From assembly GCA_016293065.1 (NCBI GenBank), contig JAEDEY010000030.1, positions 1 to 21,518 of the forward strand: a stretch of 21,518 nucleotides of DNA, written 5' to 3'. This DNA is from Bacteroidales bacterium (GTDB lineage: Bacteria > Bacteroidota > Bacteroidia > Bacteroidales > UBA3663). Positions within the stretch are counted from its first letter, which is position 1; the number at the start of each line of letters is the position of its first letter. A program made the position numbers and the translations under genes. Below the pieces are notes generated by a model. It was not told the origin of the DNA, did no database searches, and saw nothing but the letters and a program-made list of their open reading frames with translations. Positions 1 through 6,975 of the stretch are shown piece by piece.

Positions 1-851
1 TCGTTCATGACATCGAGCACGGTGCAAGCGAGAGCACAACCAAGGTGATTGCCACCGAAAGTGGTTCCGAGCTGACCATAGACAGGCACGAACTTTGGCG
101 AGATGAGCACACCTGCAAAAGGATAGCCATTGGCTATGCCCTTGGCTACGGTGATGATGTCAGGAGTGATGCCATACCACTGATGGGCGAAGAACTTGCC
201 ACTGCGTCCGTAGCCCGACTGTATCTCGTCGAGGATGAGCACGACATTGTTGTCTTCGGTCACTTTGCGCAACTCCTGCATGAATTCGGCTGAAGGGAGA
301 TGAATACCGCCCACACCCGATATGCCTTCGATGATGACTGCTGCCACGTCGCCATTGGCAATCGAGGCCTTGATGCCCTCGATGTCACCGAGTTCGAAGA
401 AATCGACTGGGAAGGTGGCATTGATAGGTGCCTGAATCTTTGGATTCTGTGTCACATTGACAGCAGCTGAAGTGCGACCATGGAAAGCATGGCCAAACGC
501 GATGACCTTCTTCTTGCCAGTGTAGAAAGAAGCGAGCTTGAGCGCATTCTCGTTTGCCTCGGCACCCGAGTTGATGAGGAAAAGCTGGAAATCGTCGTAG
601 CCGCACATCTTGCCCAACTTCTCTGCGAGCTTCACCTGAAGAGGGTTCTTGACGGCATTGCTATAGAAACAGAGCTTGGCTGCCTGCTCCTGCATTGCCT
701 GCAGATAACGAGGATGACTGTGACCGATCGAGATTACGGCATGACCTCCGTAGAAGTCGAGATACTCCTGACCCTTGTCGTCATAGACGTATGCGCCCTT
801 GCCATGGTCAACAGTTACATCAAATAATGGATATACGTCGAAAAGTTTCAT
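1..851 (-). CDS. argD: ArgD, acylornithine aminotransferase (3' end cut by window edge)
   Basis: PLP-dependent class III aminotransferase that converts N-acyl-glutamate semialdehyde to N-acylornithine in arginine synthesis. Reading down from the ATG at 849-851 gives 283 residues without a stop before the left edge. Visible landmarks are the NSGAEANE cofactor loop (about 94-101), FHGRT (123-127), the DEIQSGYGRSG segment (208-218), the Schiff-base lysine in VAKGIANGYP (Lys237) and TTFGGNHLGC near the end. About 90 residues of a typical 375-residue enzyme are missing. The start is 23 bases past the argC stop, so it is in the arginine operon. Given the succinyl-type ArgF' in this window, the true substrate may be N-succinylornithine; that is inference. 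GABA or other class III aminotransferases are unlikely in this context. Confidence 0.93.
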   Translation of the reverse strand, partial: MKLFDVYPLFDVTVDHGKGAYVYDDKGQEYLDFYGGHAVISIGHSHPRYLQAMQEQAAKLCFYSNAVKNPLQVKLAEKLGKMCGYDDFQLFLINSGAEANENALKLASFYTGKKKVIAFGHAFHGRTSAAVNVTQNPKIQAPINATFPVDFFELGDIEGIKASIANGDVAAVIIEGISGVGGIHLPSAEFMQELRKVTEDNNVVLILDEIQSGYGRSGKFFAHQWYGITPDIITVAKGIANGYPFAGVLISPKFVPVYGQLGTTFGGNHLGCALACTVLDVMN

Positions 852-874
852 TGTTGTTGTAAGGTTTTACCTGA

Positions 875-1891
875 TTAAAAAGCAATTGCCTTGAGATTCA
901 GTCCTGCCTTCTCGTCGATGCCGAACATGAGATTCATGTTCTGAACAGCCTGACCCACAGCTCCCTTGAGGAGATTGTCGATCATGGAAGTGACAACGAT
1001 ATTGCGGCCGAAGACATCGACATGCACAAGACCCTTGTTGGTGCCTACGACCTGCTTGAGGTCGATGGCCGAATCGCAGTAGTGAGTGAAGGCTGCATCG
1101 GCATAGAAATCCTTGAAGAGCTTGACAATGGCATCCTTGTCGGCTGCTTTTGGCAACTTCACCACCTCGGTGCAGAAGATGCCACGGGCAAAATCGCCAC
1201 GATAAGGGATGAAATCGACTGTGATGCCCTCTGCCTCATAACCCTCGTCGAGCGTGTCAACAACATGAGGCGTACCCTCGGGACGAAGCTCATTGAGAGT
1301 CTGACATATCTCGTGGAGATGCTGATGAGTGAAGAGCTTATATACGCTCATATTATCGTTGCGCCAAGAGAAATGAGTGGTTGATGTCGGCTTCTGACCT
1401 GCACCCGTGCTGCCTGTGATGGCATTGACAGAGATGTCGGCAGTCAGCAAGCCTGCCTTTGCCAATGGGAGCAAGCCCAGCTGGACGCAAGTGGCGAAAC
1501 AGCCAGGGTTGGCAAGATGCTGACAAGCCTTGATGGCATCGCGATGAGTCTCGGGCAAGCCATAGACATAGTCGTGATTGCCCTTGATGCGGAAATCCTG
1601 TGCCAAGTCGATGATCTTGACATTGGCAGGGATCTCATGTTCCTTGAGGAATGCCTCGCTCTTGCCGTGGCCGAAGCAGAAGAACACCACATCGACCTTG
1701 TCGAAAGGCATGTCGGACGTGAAACAGAGATCGGTATCGCCAATCAAGCCCTCGTGCACATCCGAGAAACGGTTGCCGGCATTGCTCTCTGAATTGGCAA
1801 AGACAATCTCGACATCAGGATGATGGATCAAGAGTCGAATCAGTTCGCCGCCTGTATAGCCGGCTGCACCCAATATACCTACCTTTATCAT
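875..1891 (-). CDS. argC: ArgC, N-acyl-gamma-glutamyl-phosphate reductase
   Basis: NADPH-dependent reduction of N-acylglutamyl phosphate to the semialdehyde, third step of arginine synthesis. I take the ATG at 1889-1891 as the start (338 residues, close to the usual 330-345), because it opens directly on the Rossmann strand and loop MIKVGILGAAGYTGGE. An in-frame ATG further upstream (2002) would add 37 unrelated residues lying inside argG. The catalytic cysteine is Cys131 in ANPGCFAT, followed by GSTGAGQKPT and the HQHLHEI segment. The start codon is one base after the argG stop codon (TGA, T, ATG), which suggests translational coupling. In this lineage the acyl group may be succinyl rather than acetyl (inference from the neighbouring genes). 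Confidence 0.95.
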   Translation of the reverse strand: MIKVGILGAAGYTGGELIRLLIHHPDVEIVFANSESNAGNRFSDVHEGLIGDTDLCFTSDMPFDKVDVVFFCFGHGKSEAFLKEHEIPANVKIIDLAQDFRIKGNHDYVYGLPETHRDAIKACQHLANPGCFATCVQLGLLPLAKAGLLTADISVNAITGSTGAGQKPTSTTHFSWRNDNMSVYKLFTHQHLHEICQTLNELRPEGTPHVVDTLDEGYEAEGITVDFIPYRGDFARGIFCTEVVKLPKAADKDAIVKLFKDFYADAAFTHYCDSAIDLKQVVGTNKGLVHVDVFGRNIVVTSMIDNLLKGAVGQAVQNMNLMFGIDEKAGLNLKAIAF

Positions 1892-1892
1892 A

Positions 1893-3095
1893 TCAGCGCT
1901 CTTCGTCAGGGTGAACGCTATAGTAAGCGCGGAGTGGAGTCGATGTGATCTTGATGAAGCCCTTGGCATCGTCGGCTGTCCATGCCTTGGCACCCTCGCC
2001 ATACTCGCCGAGCTTGTTGTGAACGAGATCGTCTGGAGTGTCGCAGCCTACGGTCTGGAAGCTGTAAGGACGGAGTTCGAGAGTTACAGTACCATTGACA
2101 TTGCGCTGTGAGCTTGCGAGCATTGCCTCCATATCAGGCATCACAGGCTCGAGATACTGCGACTCGTGAAGGAACATGCCATACCAGTTGCTGACCTGAT
2201 CCTTCCAGTACTGCTGCCACTTCGAGAGTGTGTATTTCTCAAGGAAGCGGTGAGCACCGATGATGAGCATAGGAGCAGCAGCCTCGAAGCCGACGCGACC
2301 CTTGATGCCGATGATGGTGTCGCCTACGTGACAGTCACGTCCGATGGCGTATGCTGCACCGATCTCCTCGACCTTCTGGATAGCCTCAATGCGGTCGTCA
2401 TACTTCACGCCATTGACACTGACGAGCTCGCCCTTCTCGAATCCGAGGCTCAAGATTTCGCTGCCAGTCTTGGTGGCGTGCTTCAGATATGCGCTCTCGG
2501 GCAGACCCTGCTTGCTGTCGAGGATCTCGCCTCCACAGATTGATGTGCCCCAGATGCCCACATTGTAGCTGTACTTCAGCTTGGTGAAATCGGCAAAGAA
2601 GCCATTGGCATTGAGATAGTCGATCTCTTCCTTACGGCTGAGGTTGCGGTCGCGTGTCAGGGTGATGATCTCTACACCAGGAGCCTTCACAAGGAAAGTC
2701 ATGTCGAAACGGATCTGGTCGTTGCCTGCTCCAGTCGAACCATGAGCGATGGCATCGGCTCCGATCTCGTTGGCATACTGAGCAATGGCAAGAGCCTGGA
2801 AAATACGTTCAGATGAAACTGAAACAGGATAGCAGTTGTTGCGGAGCACATTGCCGAAGATCATATACTTGAGCGACTTCTCATAGTATTCCTTGGTCAC
2901 ATCGAGAGTCACATACTTGACAGCACCAAGCTTGTAAGCATTCTCTTCGTTCTTCTTGAGCTGCTCTGCGCTGAAACCGCCAGTGTTGGCACATGCCGCA
3001 TAAACCTCGTATCCCATCTCTTTGGTGAGATACATCACATTATAACTTGTATCGAGACCGCCAGAAAAAGCGACTACTACTTTCTTCTTTGCCAT
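1893..3095 (-). CDS. argG: ArgG, argininosuccinate synthase
   Basis: Joins citrulline and aspartate using ATP to give argininosuccinate, in the cytoplasm. The protein is 400 residues, the normal length. It begins MAKKKVVVAFSGGLDTS, with the N-type ATP-pyrophosphatase loop SGGLDTS at 11-17, and has the conserved AHGSTGAGNDQIRF block at about 117-130 and SICGGEILDSKQG near the middle. It lies 58 bases after the GNAT gene. That gap carries a tandem 8-base repeat, a perfect -7 promoter element and an overlapping palindrome, so argG may have its own ArgR-controlled promoter in addition to read-through from argR. Its stop nearly abuts the argC start. Confidence 0.97.
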   Translation of the reverse strand: MAKKKVVVAFSGGLDTSYNVMYLTKEMGYEVYAACANTGGFSAEQLKKNEENAYKLGAVKYVTLDVTKEYYEKSLKYMIFGNVLRNNCYPVSVSSERIFQALAIAQYANEIGADAIAHGSTGAGNDQIRFDMTFLVKAPGVEIITLTRDRNLSRKEEIDYLNANGFFADFTKLKYSYNVGIWGTSICGGEILDSKQGLPESAYLKHATKTGSEILSLGFEKGELVSVNGVKYDDRIEAIQKVEEIGAAYAIGRDCHVGDTIIGIKGRVGFEAAAPMLIIGAHRFLEKYTLSKWQQYWKDQVSNWYGMFLHESQYLEPVMPDMEAMLASSQRNVNGTVTLELRPYSFQTVGCDTPDDLVHNKLGEYGEGAKAWTADDAKGFIKITSTPLRAYYSVHPDEER

Positions 3096-3112
3096 TATCG
3101 TAATGTATTAAA

Positions 3113-3128
3113 AAATTGTCAAATTGTC
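3113..3128. repeat. Tandem 8-base direct repeat in the GNAT-argG gap
   Basis: AAATTGTC occurs twice back to back. On the coding strand it lies between the -7 element at 3136-3143 and the argG start, that is, in the predicted leader of argG. Function unknown. Confidence 0.6.
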
Positions 3129-3133
3129 AAAAA

Positions 3134-3147
3134 TGCAAATATATGCA
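3134..3147 (-). promoter_or_regulatory. Internal argG promoter element overlapped by a palindrome (candidate ArgR operator)
   Basis: On the minus strand this reads TGCATATATTTGCA, symmetric at 12 of 14 positions. Inside it, TATATTTG (3136-3143) is a perfect match to the Bacteroidetes -7 consensus TAnnTTTG. The AT core with TGCA ends resembles the general shape of ArgR boxes. It lies about 40 bases before argG. I see no TTTG at the expected -33 spacing, so the promoter is incomplete or weak. Confidence 0.45.
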
Positions 3148-3153
3148 CGAAGA

Positions 3154-3750
3154 TCAGATCTTGTCGAGATCCTCAAGCACCTCATTAGGATGTTCGGCTG
3201 GATCATAGAGCATTGCCGTACAGATGCATCGCTTGAAGTCGGTGCGCTGGAGCACGTCATAGTTGACACATGTCTGGCAGCCACGCCAGAAAGCCGGATC
3301 CTGAGTGAGCTGCTCGAACGTCACTGGTCGATAACCCAGCTCATTGTTGATCTTGAGCACTGCCGCACCACTGGTGATACCGAACAGTTTGGCCTTAGGG
3401 AACAGGCGACGGCTATAGGCGAACGAGAACATCTTGATACGCTTGGCCAAACCGAAGCCTCGGTATTTTGGCTTTACGATAAGACCGGAGTTGACCACAT
3501 ACTCCTTGTTGCTCCAGCTCTCGATATAGCAGAAGCCTGCGAAATCATCGCCACATAGAGCGATGATGGCCTTGCCTTCGAGCATCTTCTGTGCCACATA
3601 CTCAGGGCTACGGCGGGCGATACCTGTGCCTCGTGCCTTGCTTGATTCTTCTATCACATCGAGGATTTCCTCCACGTAGTGAATATGCTGTTTACCTGCG
3701 ATATAAATCCTGATCAGCGGCTGCTGTTCAGGCGAACTAACTTCTTCCAT
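3154..3750 (-). CDS. GNAT-family acyltransferase, candidate N-acylglutamate synthase (first step of arginine synthesis)
   Basis: This 198-residue protein has a GNAT fold, with the acyl-CoA loop in VKPKYRGFGLAKR (92-104; the R-G-x-G-x-A pattern). It sits between argR and argG. From memory, a Bacteroides thetaiotaomicron gene in the same position (BT3761) was assigned by fitness genetics as the missing N-acylglutamate synthase of Bacteroidetes; I could not align it here. It is not similar to classical two-domain ArgA or to ArgJ. The C-terminal part after residue 150 is outside the usual GNAT core and holds four cysteines (C-x2-C at 158/161 and C-x-C at 175/177), a possible metal or redox site. 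The gene starts 18 bases after the argR stop. GNAT membership is clear; the acyl donor and exact reaction are inference. Confidence 0.8.
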   Translation of the reverse strand: MEEVSSPEQQPLIRIYIAGKQHIHYVEEILDVIEESSKARGTGIARRSPEYVAQKMLEGKAIIALCGDDFAGFCYIESWSNKEYVVNSGLIVKPKYRGFGLAKRIKMFSFAYSRRLFPKAKLFGITSGAAVLKINNELGYRPVTFEQLTQDPAFWRGCQTCVNYDVLQRTDFKRCICTAMLYDPAEHPNEVLEDLDKI

Positions 3751-3768
3751 TATATATATTAATAATAA

Positions 3769-4245
3769 TTATTTCTGCTTTGGGAGCACAGCACACAACG
3801 ACTCAGCGACCTGTGTAGTAGTGAAACCTGCTCTCGGAATTACCAATATAGTATCGTCACCAGCAATGGTACCCATAACCTCCTTTAGTTCAGCGATATC
3901 GATATTATAAGCAATGCTGCTTGCATATCCAGGCTTTGTCTTGATGACAATCAACACTGAGCTACATTCGATGCTCACAATACCCTGCATTGAATGTGGA
4001 GGTATGAAGTGAGAGGACAGCCCTCCCTTGATTGTTGCAGCCACATCAGGCATGACATAGACATAACCGCCATCACGAGTAGCAATCTTTGCCACCTGCA
4101 TCTGTTTGAGATCTCTGCTCAGAGTGGCTTGAGTCACTGCATAACCCTTGTTTTGCAACTGCGATAGCAACTCTTCCTGACTTCCGATAGTCTGATTCTG
4201 AACTATGTCACGAATCGCCGATATTCTGTCAATCTTATTCTTCAT
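3769..4245 (-). CDS. argR: ArgR, arginine repressor
   Basis: Arginine-responsive DNA-binding regulator, 158 residues, the standard length. The N-terminal winged helix-turn-helix contains the recognition segment TQATLSRDL (about 38-46). The C-terminal hexamerisation and arginine-binding domain has the signature GTIAGDDTI (125-133). It is the first gene of the arginine operon, so autoregulation is likely. Its promoter -7 element (TATCTTTG) lies about 25 bases before the ATG, and upstream is the purN terminator. I could not find a confident classic ARG box in its own leader; the best operator-like dyad is before argG. Confidence 0.96.
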   Translation of the reverse strand: MKNKIDRISAIRDIVQNQTIGSQEELLSQLQNKGYAVTQATLSRDLKQMQVAKIATRDGGYVYVMPDVAATIKGGLSSHFIPPHSMQGIVSIECSSVLIVIKTKPGYASSIAYNIDIAELKEVMGTIAGDDTILVIPRAGFTTTQVAESLCAVLPKQK

Positions 4246-4269
4246 TGTTCTAATTTACATAACCAGGCG

Positions 4270-4277
4270 CAAAGATA
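4270..4277 (-). promoter_or_regulatory. Promoter -7 element of the arginine operon (argR)
   Basis: TATCTTTG on the minus strand is a perfect TAnnTTTG. It is 24 bases before the argR ATG and immediately downstream of the purN terminator. A clear -33 TTTG was not found; the upstream DNA is a T-rich run. Confidence 0.6.
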
Positions 4278-4297
4278 TATTTTTTTTGTATTACATG

Positions 4298-4345
4298 AAA
4301 AAAATATGCGAAAAAAAATGATAAAAAACCATCTTTTTCCGCATA
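4298..4345 (-). terminator. Intrinsic terminator of purN
   Basis: On the minus strand TATGCG pairs with CGCATA (4340-4345 with 4305-4310). The pairing continues inward as an imperfect A-run/T-run stem with GAT/ATC, and seven T (4298-4304) follow, before the argR promoter. It separates purN from the arginine operon. Confidence 0.65.
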
Positions 4346-4417
4346 AATATAGTATATATACAGTAAATGACAAGTTAGATATAGCAAAAAACCCTGCTAT
4401 TACCGACCTTGAGAGTG

Positions 4418-4987
4418 CTACAGTTTCGAGATTGTCTCGGCAATGACACGTGGGAAATGAGCATATTCGAGAGCATGAACCTTGGTTGCCACATCATGGG
4501 CAGTGTCGCCTGGCTCTACAGGACACGTTGCCTGAAAGATGATATCGCCATTGTCGAAAAACTCGTTGACATAATGAATAGTGATACCCGACTGCTTGTC
4601 GCCACATGCAATCACATCCTCATGGACACGGTCGCCATACATTCCTTTGCCACAATGCAAAGGAATGAGAGCTGGATGAATATTGACAATCGCATTAGGA
4701 TAGGCATCAACCAGATACTTAGGCACAAGCAGGAGATAACCCGCAAGTACAATAAAGTCGATGCCATACTCTTTCATCAAGGCCATGACAGCCTTCTCGT
4801 CTTTCATACCTGCACCAGTTACCACTTTCGAAGGGATACCTAAACGCTTGGCACGTTCCAAGACAAAAGCATCGGCCTTGTTACAAACTATGAGCGAGAT
4901 AGATACGTTGGCACTATCTTTGAAATACTCTGCTATATTCTCGGCATTACTGCCAGAACCAGACGCGAATATTGCTATTTTTTTCAT
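4418..4987 (-). CDS. purN: PurN, phosphoribosylglycinamide formyltransferase
   Basis: Transfers the formyl group of 10-formyl-tetrahydrofolate to GAR in purine synthesis. I start it at the ATG at 4985-4987 (189 residues), because MKKIAIFASGSGSNAENI matches the family N-terminus. An ATG 24 bases upstream would add MCAKCNVK, which does not look like the family. Catalytic residues are visible: Asn102 and His104 in VNIHPALIPL and Asp145 in FFDNGDII. The gene stands alone, diverging from acpP and followed by an intrinsic terminator before argR. The leader is over 100 bases if the -7 element at 5124-5131 is used. Confidence 0.93.
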   Translation of the reverse strand: MKKIAIFASGSGSNAENIAEYFKDSANVSISLIVCNKADAFVLERAKRLGIPSKVVTGAGMKDEKAVMALMKEYGIDFIVLAGYLLLVPKYLVDAYPNAIVNIHPALIPLHCGKGMYGDRVHEDVIACGDKQSGITIHYVNEFFDNGDIIFQATCPVEPGDTAHDVATKVHALEYAHFPRVIAETISKL

Positions 4988-5079
4988 TTTTACATTACAT
5001 TTTGCGCACAAAACACATATGATTGTGCAAAAATTATCAATTTAACTCTTTTTTTCTTTAAAATATAATAGAAAATATG

Positions 5080-5087
5080 TTCCTTTG
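5080..5087 (+). promoter_or_regulatory. Possible acpP -7 element
   Basis: TTCCTTTG differs from TAnnTTTG at one position and would give a leader of about 150 bases. It overlaps the palindrome TTTGCAAA (5084-5091). Weak evidence; no better candidate is seen closer to acpP. Confidence 0.3.
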
Positions 5088-5112
5088 CAAAAGTGTTTTT
5101 ATACACTTGATG

Positions 5113-5140
5113 ATTTTTCGCTGCGAAGATAACGAAAAAT
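5113..5140. promoter_or_regulatory. Dyad in the purN/acpP divergent region, around a possible purN -7 element
   Basis: ATTTTTCG (5113-5120) and CGAAAAAT (5133-5140) form a perfect 8-base inverted repeat with a 12-base loop. The loop contains, on the minus strand, TATCTTCG (5124-5131), one mismatch from the -7 consensus. It could be an operator over the purN promoter or a hairpin in the acpP leader. Confidence 0.3.
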
Positions 5141-5244
5141 TATGTAATTTACGAATAATCGGCGCAAAAACATGCTAATGGCTAAAGTTTTTTGCAAAAG
5201 AATGAAAATACAATATAATTAATAACCATTTAATATTAAAGATT

Positions 5245-5478
5245 ATGTCAGAAATCGAATCTAAAGTTAAAGAGATTATCGTTGAGAAGTTGGGCGTTGA
5301 AGAGTCTGAGGTAACACTTGAGGCATCTTTCACTAACGACCTTGGTGCTGATTCACTTGATACTGTAGAGCTCATCATGGAGTTCGAGAAGGAGTTTGGC
5401 ATCACTATTCCAGACGATCAGGCTGAGAAGATCGCTACCGTAGGTGACGCTGTTGCTTACATCGAAGCTAACAAGTAA
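5245..5478 (+). CDS. acpP: Acyl carrier protein
   Basis: Small acidic carrier of fatty-acyl chains, 77 residues, the usual length. The phosphopantetheine attachment serine is Ser37 in the GADSLDTVELIM motif. It is strongly acidic and is predicted to be a four-helix cytoplasmic protein. fabF follows 101 bases downstream, and that gap contains a long hairpin plus T-run that may reduce read-through, consistent with ACP being needed in large excess over the synthase. The upstream 257-base divergent region holds imperfect -7 elements and a dyad. Confidence 0.98.
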   Translation: MSEIESKVKEIIVEKLGVEESEVTLEASFTNDLGADSLDTVELIMEFEKEFGITIPDDQAEKIATVGDAVAYIEANK

Positions 5479-5497
5479 TAACTTTTAAAGTTACATA

Positions 5498-5560
5498 ATT
5501 ACAAATTGCAAATTCTGTTGCCAGCAATGGCTGCACGACTTGTAATTTGTAATTTTTCTT
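5498..5560 (+). terminator. Hairpin with T-run between acpP and fabF (partial terminator candidate)
   Basis: ATTACAAATT (5498-5507) pairs with AATTTGTAAT (5544-5553); with one G-U pair the stem extends to about 14 pairs. A small inner hairpin (GCCA/TGGC) sits in the loop. TTTTTCTTT follows. It lies inside an apparent operon, so it probably lets only part of the transcripts through to fabF. Confidence 0.55.
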
Positions 5561-5579
5561 TGTAACAATAATTTATAAT

Positions 5580-6836
5580 ATGGAATTAAAAAGAGTTGTA
5601 GTAACTGGTTTAGGTGCCATCACTCCACTTGGCAATAACGTTGAAGAGACTTGGAATGCCCTCATCGAGGGTAAGAGTGGTTGTGGCCCTATCACCTTAT
5701 TCAACGCTGAAAAGTTCAAGACCCAGTTTGCCTGCGAGGTAAAGGATTTCGATCCTACTCTCTACTTCGACAAGAAGGAGGTGCGCAAGGTTGACCGCTA
5801 TACTCAGCTGGCTTTTGCCGCTGTGACCGAGGCCATCAAGGATTGCGGCATCGACCTTGAGACTGAAGACAAGAACCGTATTGGCGTCATATACAGCGCT
5901 GGTATCGGTGGTATCAAGACTTTCCAGGAGGAAGCTGGCAGCTACAATCCTGAGGTTGGTCCTAAGTACAACCCATTCTTCATCCCTAAGATGATTGCCG
6001 ATATTGCTGCTGGTCAGATCAGTATCCACTATGGTTTCCACGGACCAAACTACGGCACAGTATCTGCTTGCGCTTCTTCTACTCATGGCATGATCGACGC
6101 ATACAACCTTCTCCGTCTTGGCAAGGCCAACATCATGGTGACAGGTGGTGCTGAGGCTGCTATCTGTGAGGCTGGCGTCGGCGGTTTCAACGCTATGAAG
6201 GCTCTCTCTACACGCAACGAAGACATGGAGCGTGCGAGCCGTCCATTCAGCGCAAGCCGCGATGGTTTCGTCATGGGCGAAGGCTCTGGCTGCCTTGTGC
6301 TTGAGGAACTTGAGCATGCAAAGGCTCGTGGTGCCAAGATATATGCTGAGGTTGTCGGTGGCGGTATGTCGGCCGATGCTTATCACCTCACTGCTACTCA
6401 CCCAGAAGGTCTCGGTGCAACACTCGTAATGAATGCTGCCCTCGAAGATGCTGGAATGAAGCCTGAGGATATCGACTATATCAACGTACACGGCACTTCT
6501 ACTCCTGTGGGCGACCGTTCAGAGGCCAAGGCCATCAAGGACGTGTTCGGCGACTGGGCTTACAAGCTCAATATCAGCTCAACAAAGTCGATGACTGGTC
6601 ACCTCCTCGGTGCTGCTGGCGCTGTCGAGGCTCTGATCTGCGTCAAGTCGGTAGTTGAGGATATCGTACCTCCAACTATCAACCACGACGAAAACGACAT
6701 GGATGAGGAGATTGACTATAACCTCAACTTCACATTCAACAAGGCTCAGAAGCGTGTTGTCCGTGCTGCCCTTTCCAACACATTCGGATTCGGCGGTCAC
6801 AACGGTTCTATCATCGTAAAGAAATACGCAGAGTAA
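5580..6836 (+). CDS. fabF: FabF, beta-ketoacyl-ACP synthase II
   Basis: Condenses malonyl-ACP with acyl-ACP in fatty acid elongation; 418 residues, normal length. The Cys-His-His triad is complete: Cys164 in VSACASSTHG, His304 in NVHGTSTPVGD and His341 in STKSMTGHLLGAAG, with Lys336 in the same segment. The C-terminus has the usual NTFGFGGHNGS glycine-rich loop. It pairs with acpP upstream. In the Bacteroides genomes I remember, rnc follows fabF. Here a strong terminator and then argF' follow instead. Confidence 0.97.
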   Translation: MELKRVVVTGLGAITPLGNNVEETWNALIEGKSGCGPITLFNAEKFKTQFACEVKDFDPTLYFDKKEVRKVDRYTQLAFAAVTEAIKDCGIDLETEDKNRIGVIYSAGIGGIKTFQEEAGSYNPEVGPKYNPFFIPKMIADIAAGQISIHYGFHGPNYGTVSACASSTHGMIDAYNLLRLGKANIMVTGGAEAAICEAGVGGFNAMKALSTRNEDMERASRPFSASRDGFVMGEGSGCLVLEELEHAKARGAKIYAEVVGGGMSADAYHLTATHPEGLGATLVMNAALEDAGMKPEDIDYINVHGTSTPVGDRSEAKAIKDVFGDWAYKLNISSTKSMTGHLLGAAGAVEALICVKSVVEDIVPPTINHDENDMDEEIDYNLNFTFNKAQKRVVRAALSNTFGFGGHNGSIIVKKYAE

Positions 6837-6868
6837 GATTAACTGTCGTCAGTATTTCTCATAAATAT

Positions 6869-6930
6869 AAAACGAATTACAATTCACGGCCGTCAATCTG
6901 GTTGGTTTTGTAATTCGTTTTTGATTTTTC
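6869..6930 (+). terminator. Intrinsic terminator of fabF
   Basis: A perfect 14-base inverted repeat: AAAACGAATTACAA (6869-6882) with TTGTAATTCGTTTT (6908-6921). The 25-base loop carries its own ACGGCCGT palindrome, and a T-rich tail follows to 6930. It sits 32 bases after the fabF stop. Confidence 0.75.
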
Positions 6931-6939
6931 ATTATTTTG
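6907..6939 (+). promoter_or_regulatory. argF' promoter
   Basis: TTTG (6907-6910), a 21-base spacer and TTATTTTG (6932-6939, one mismatch to TAnnTTTG) match the Bacteroidetes layout, giving a leader of about 30 bases. The -33 element lies inside the 3' arm of the fabF terminator. Confidence 0.5.
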
Positions 6940-6975
6940 AATTGTAAATGTTAACTTGTTAACTGTTAATTGACC

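Noticed and set aside
480..827. Plus-strand open frame within argD, and similar ones within argC and argG
   Set aside because: Shadows of the minus-strand arginine genes; no conserved motifs and no promoter-like sequence in front.
1892..2002. Longer argC start at 2002
   Set aside because: It would add 37 residues overlapping argG before the Rossmann strand; the ATG one base after the argG stop fits the family.
5697..6491. A 264-codon open frame antisense to fabF
   Set aside because: It lies wholly inside a clear fabF with all catalytic residues, has no recognisable domain, and is explained by codon bias of the real gene on the other strand.
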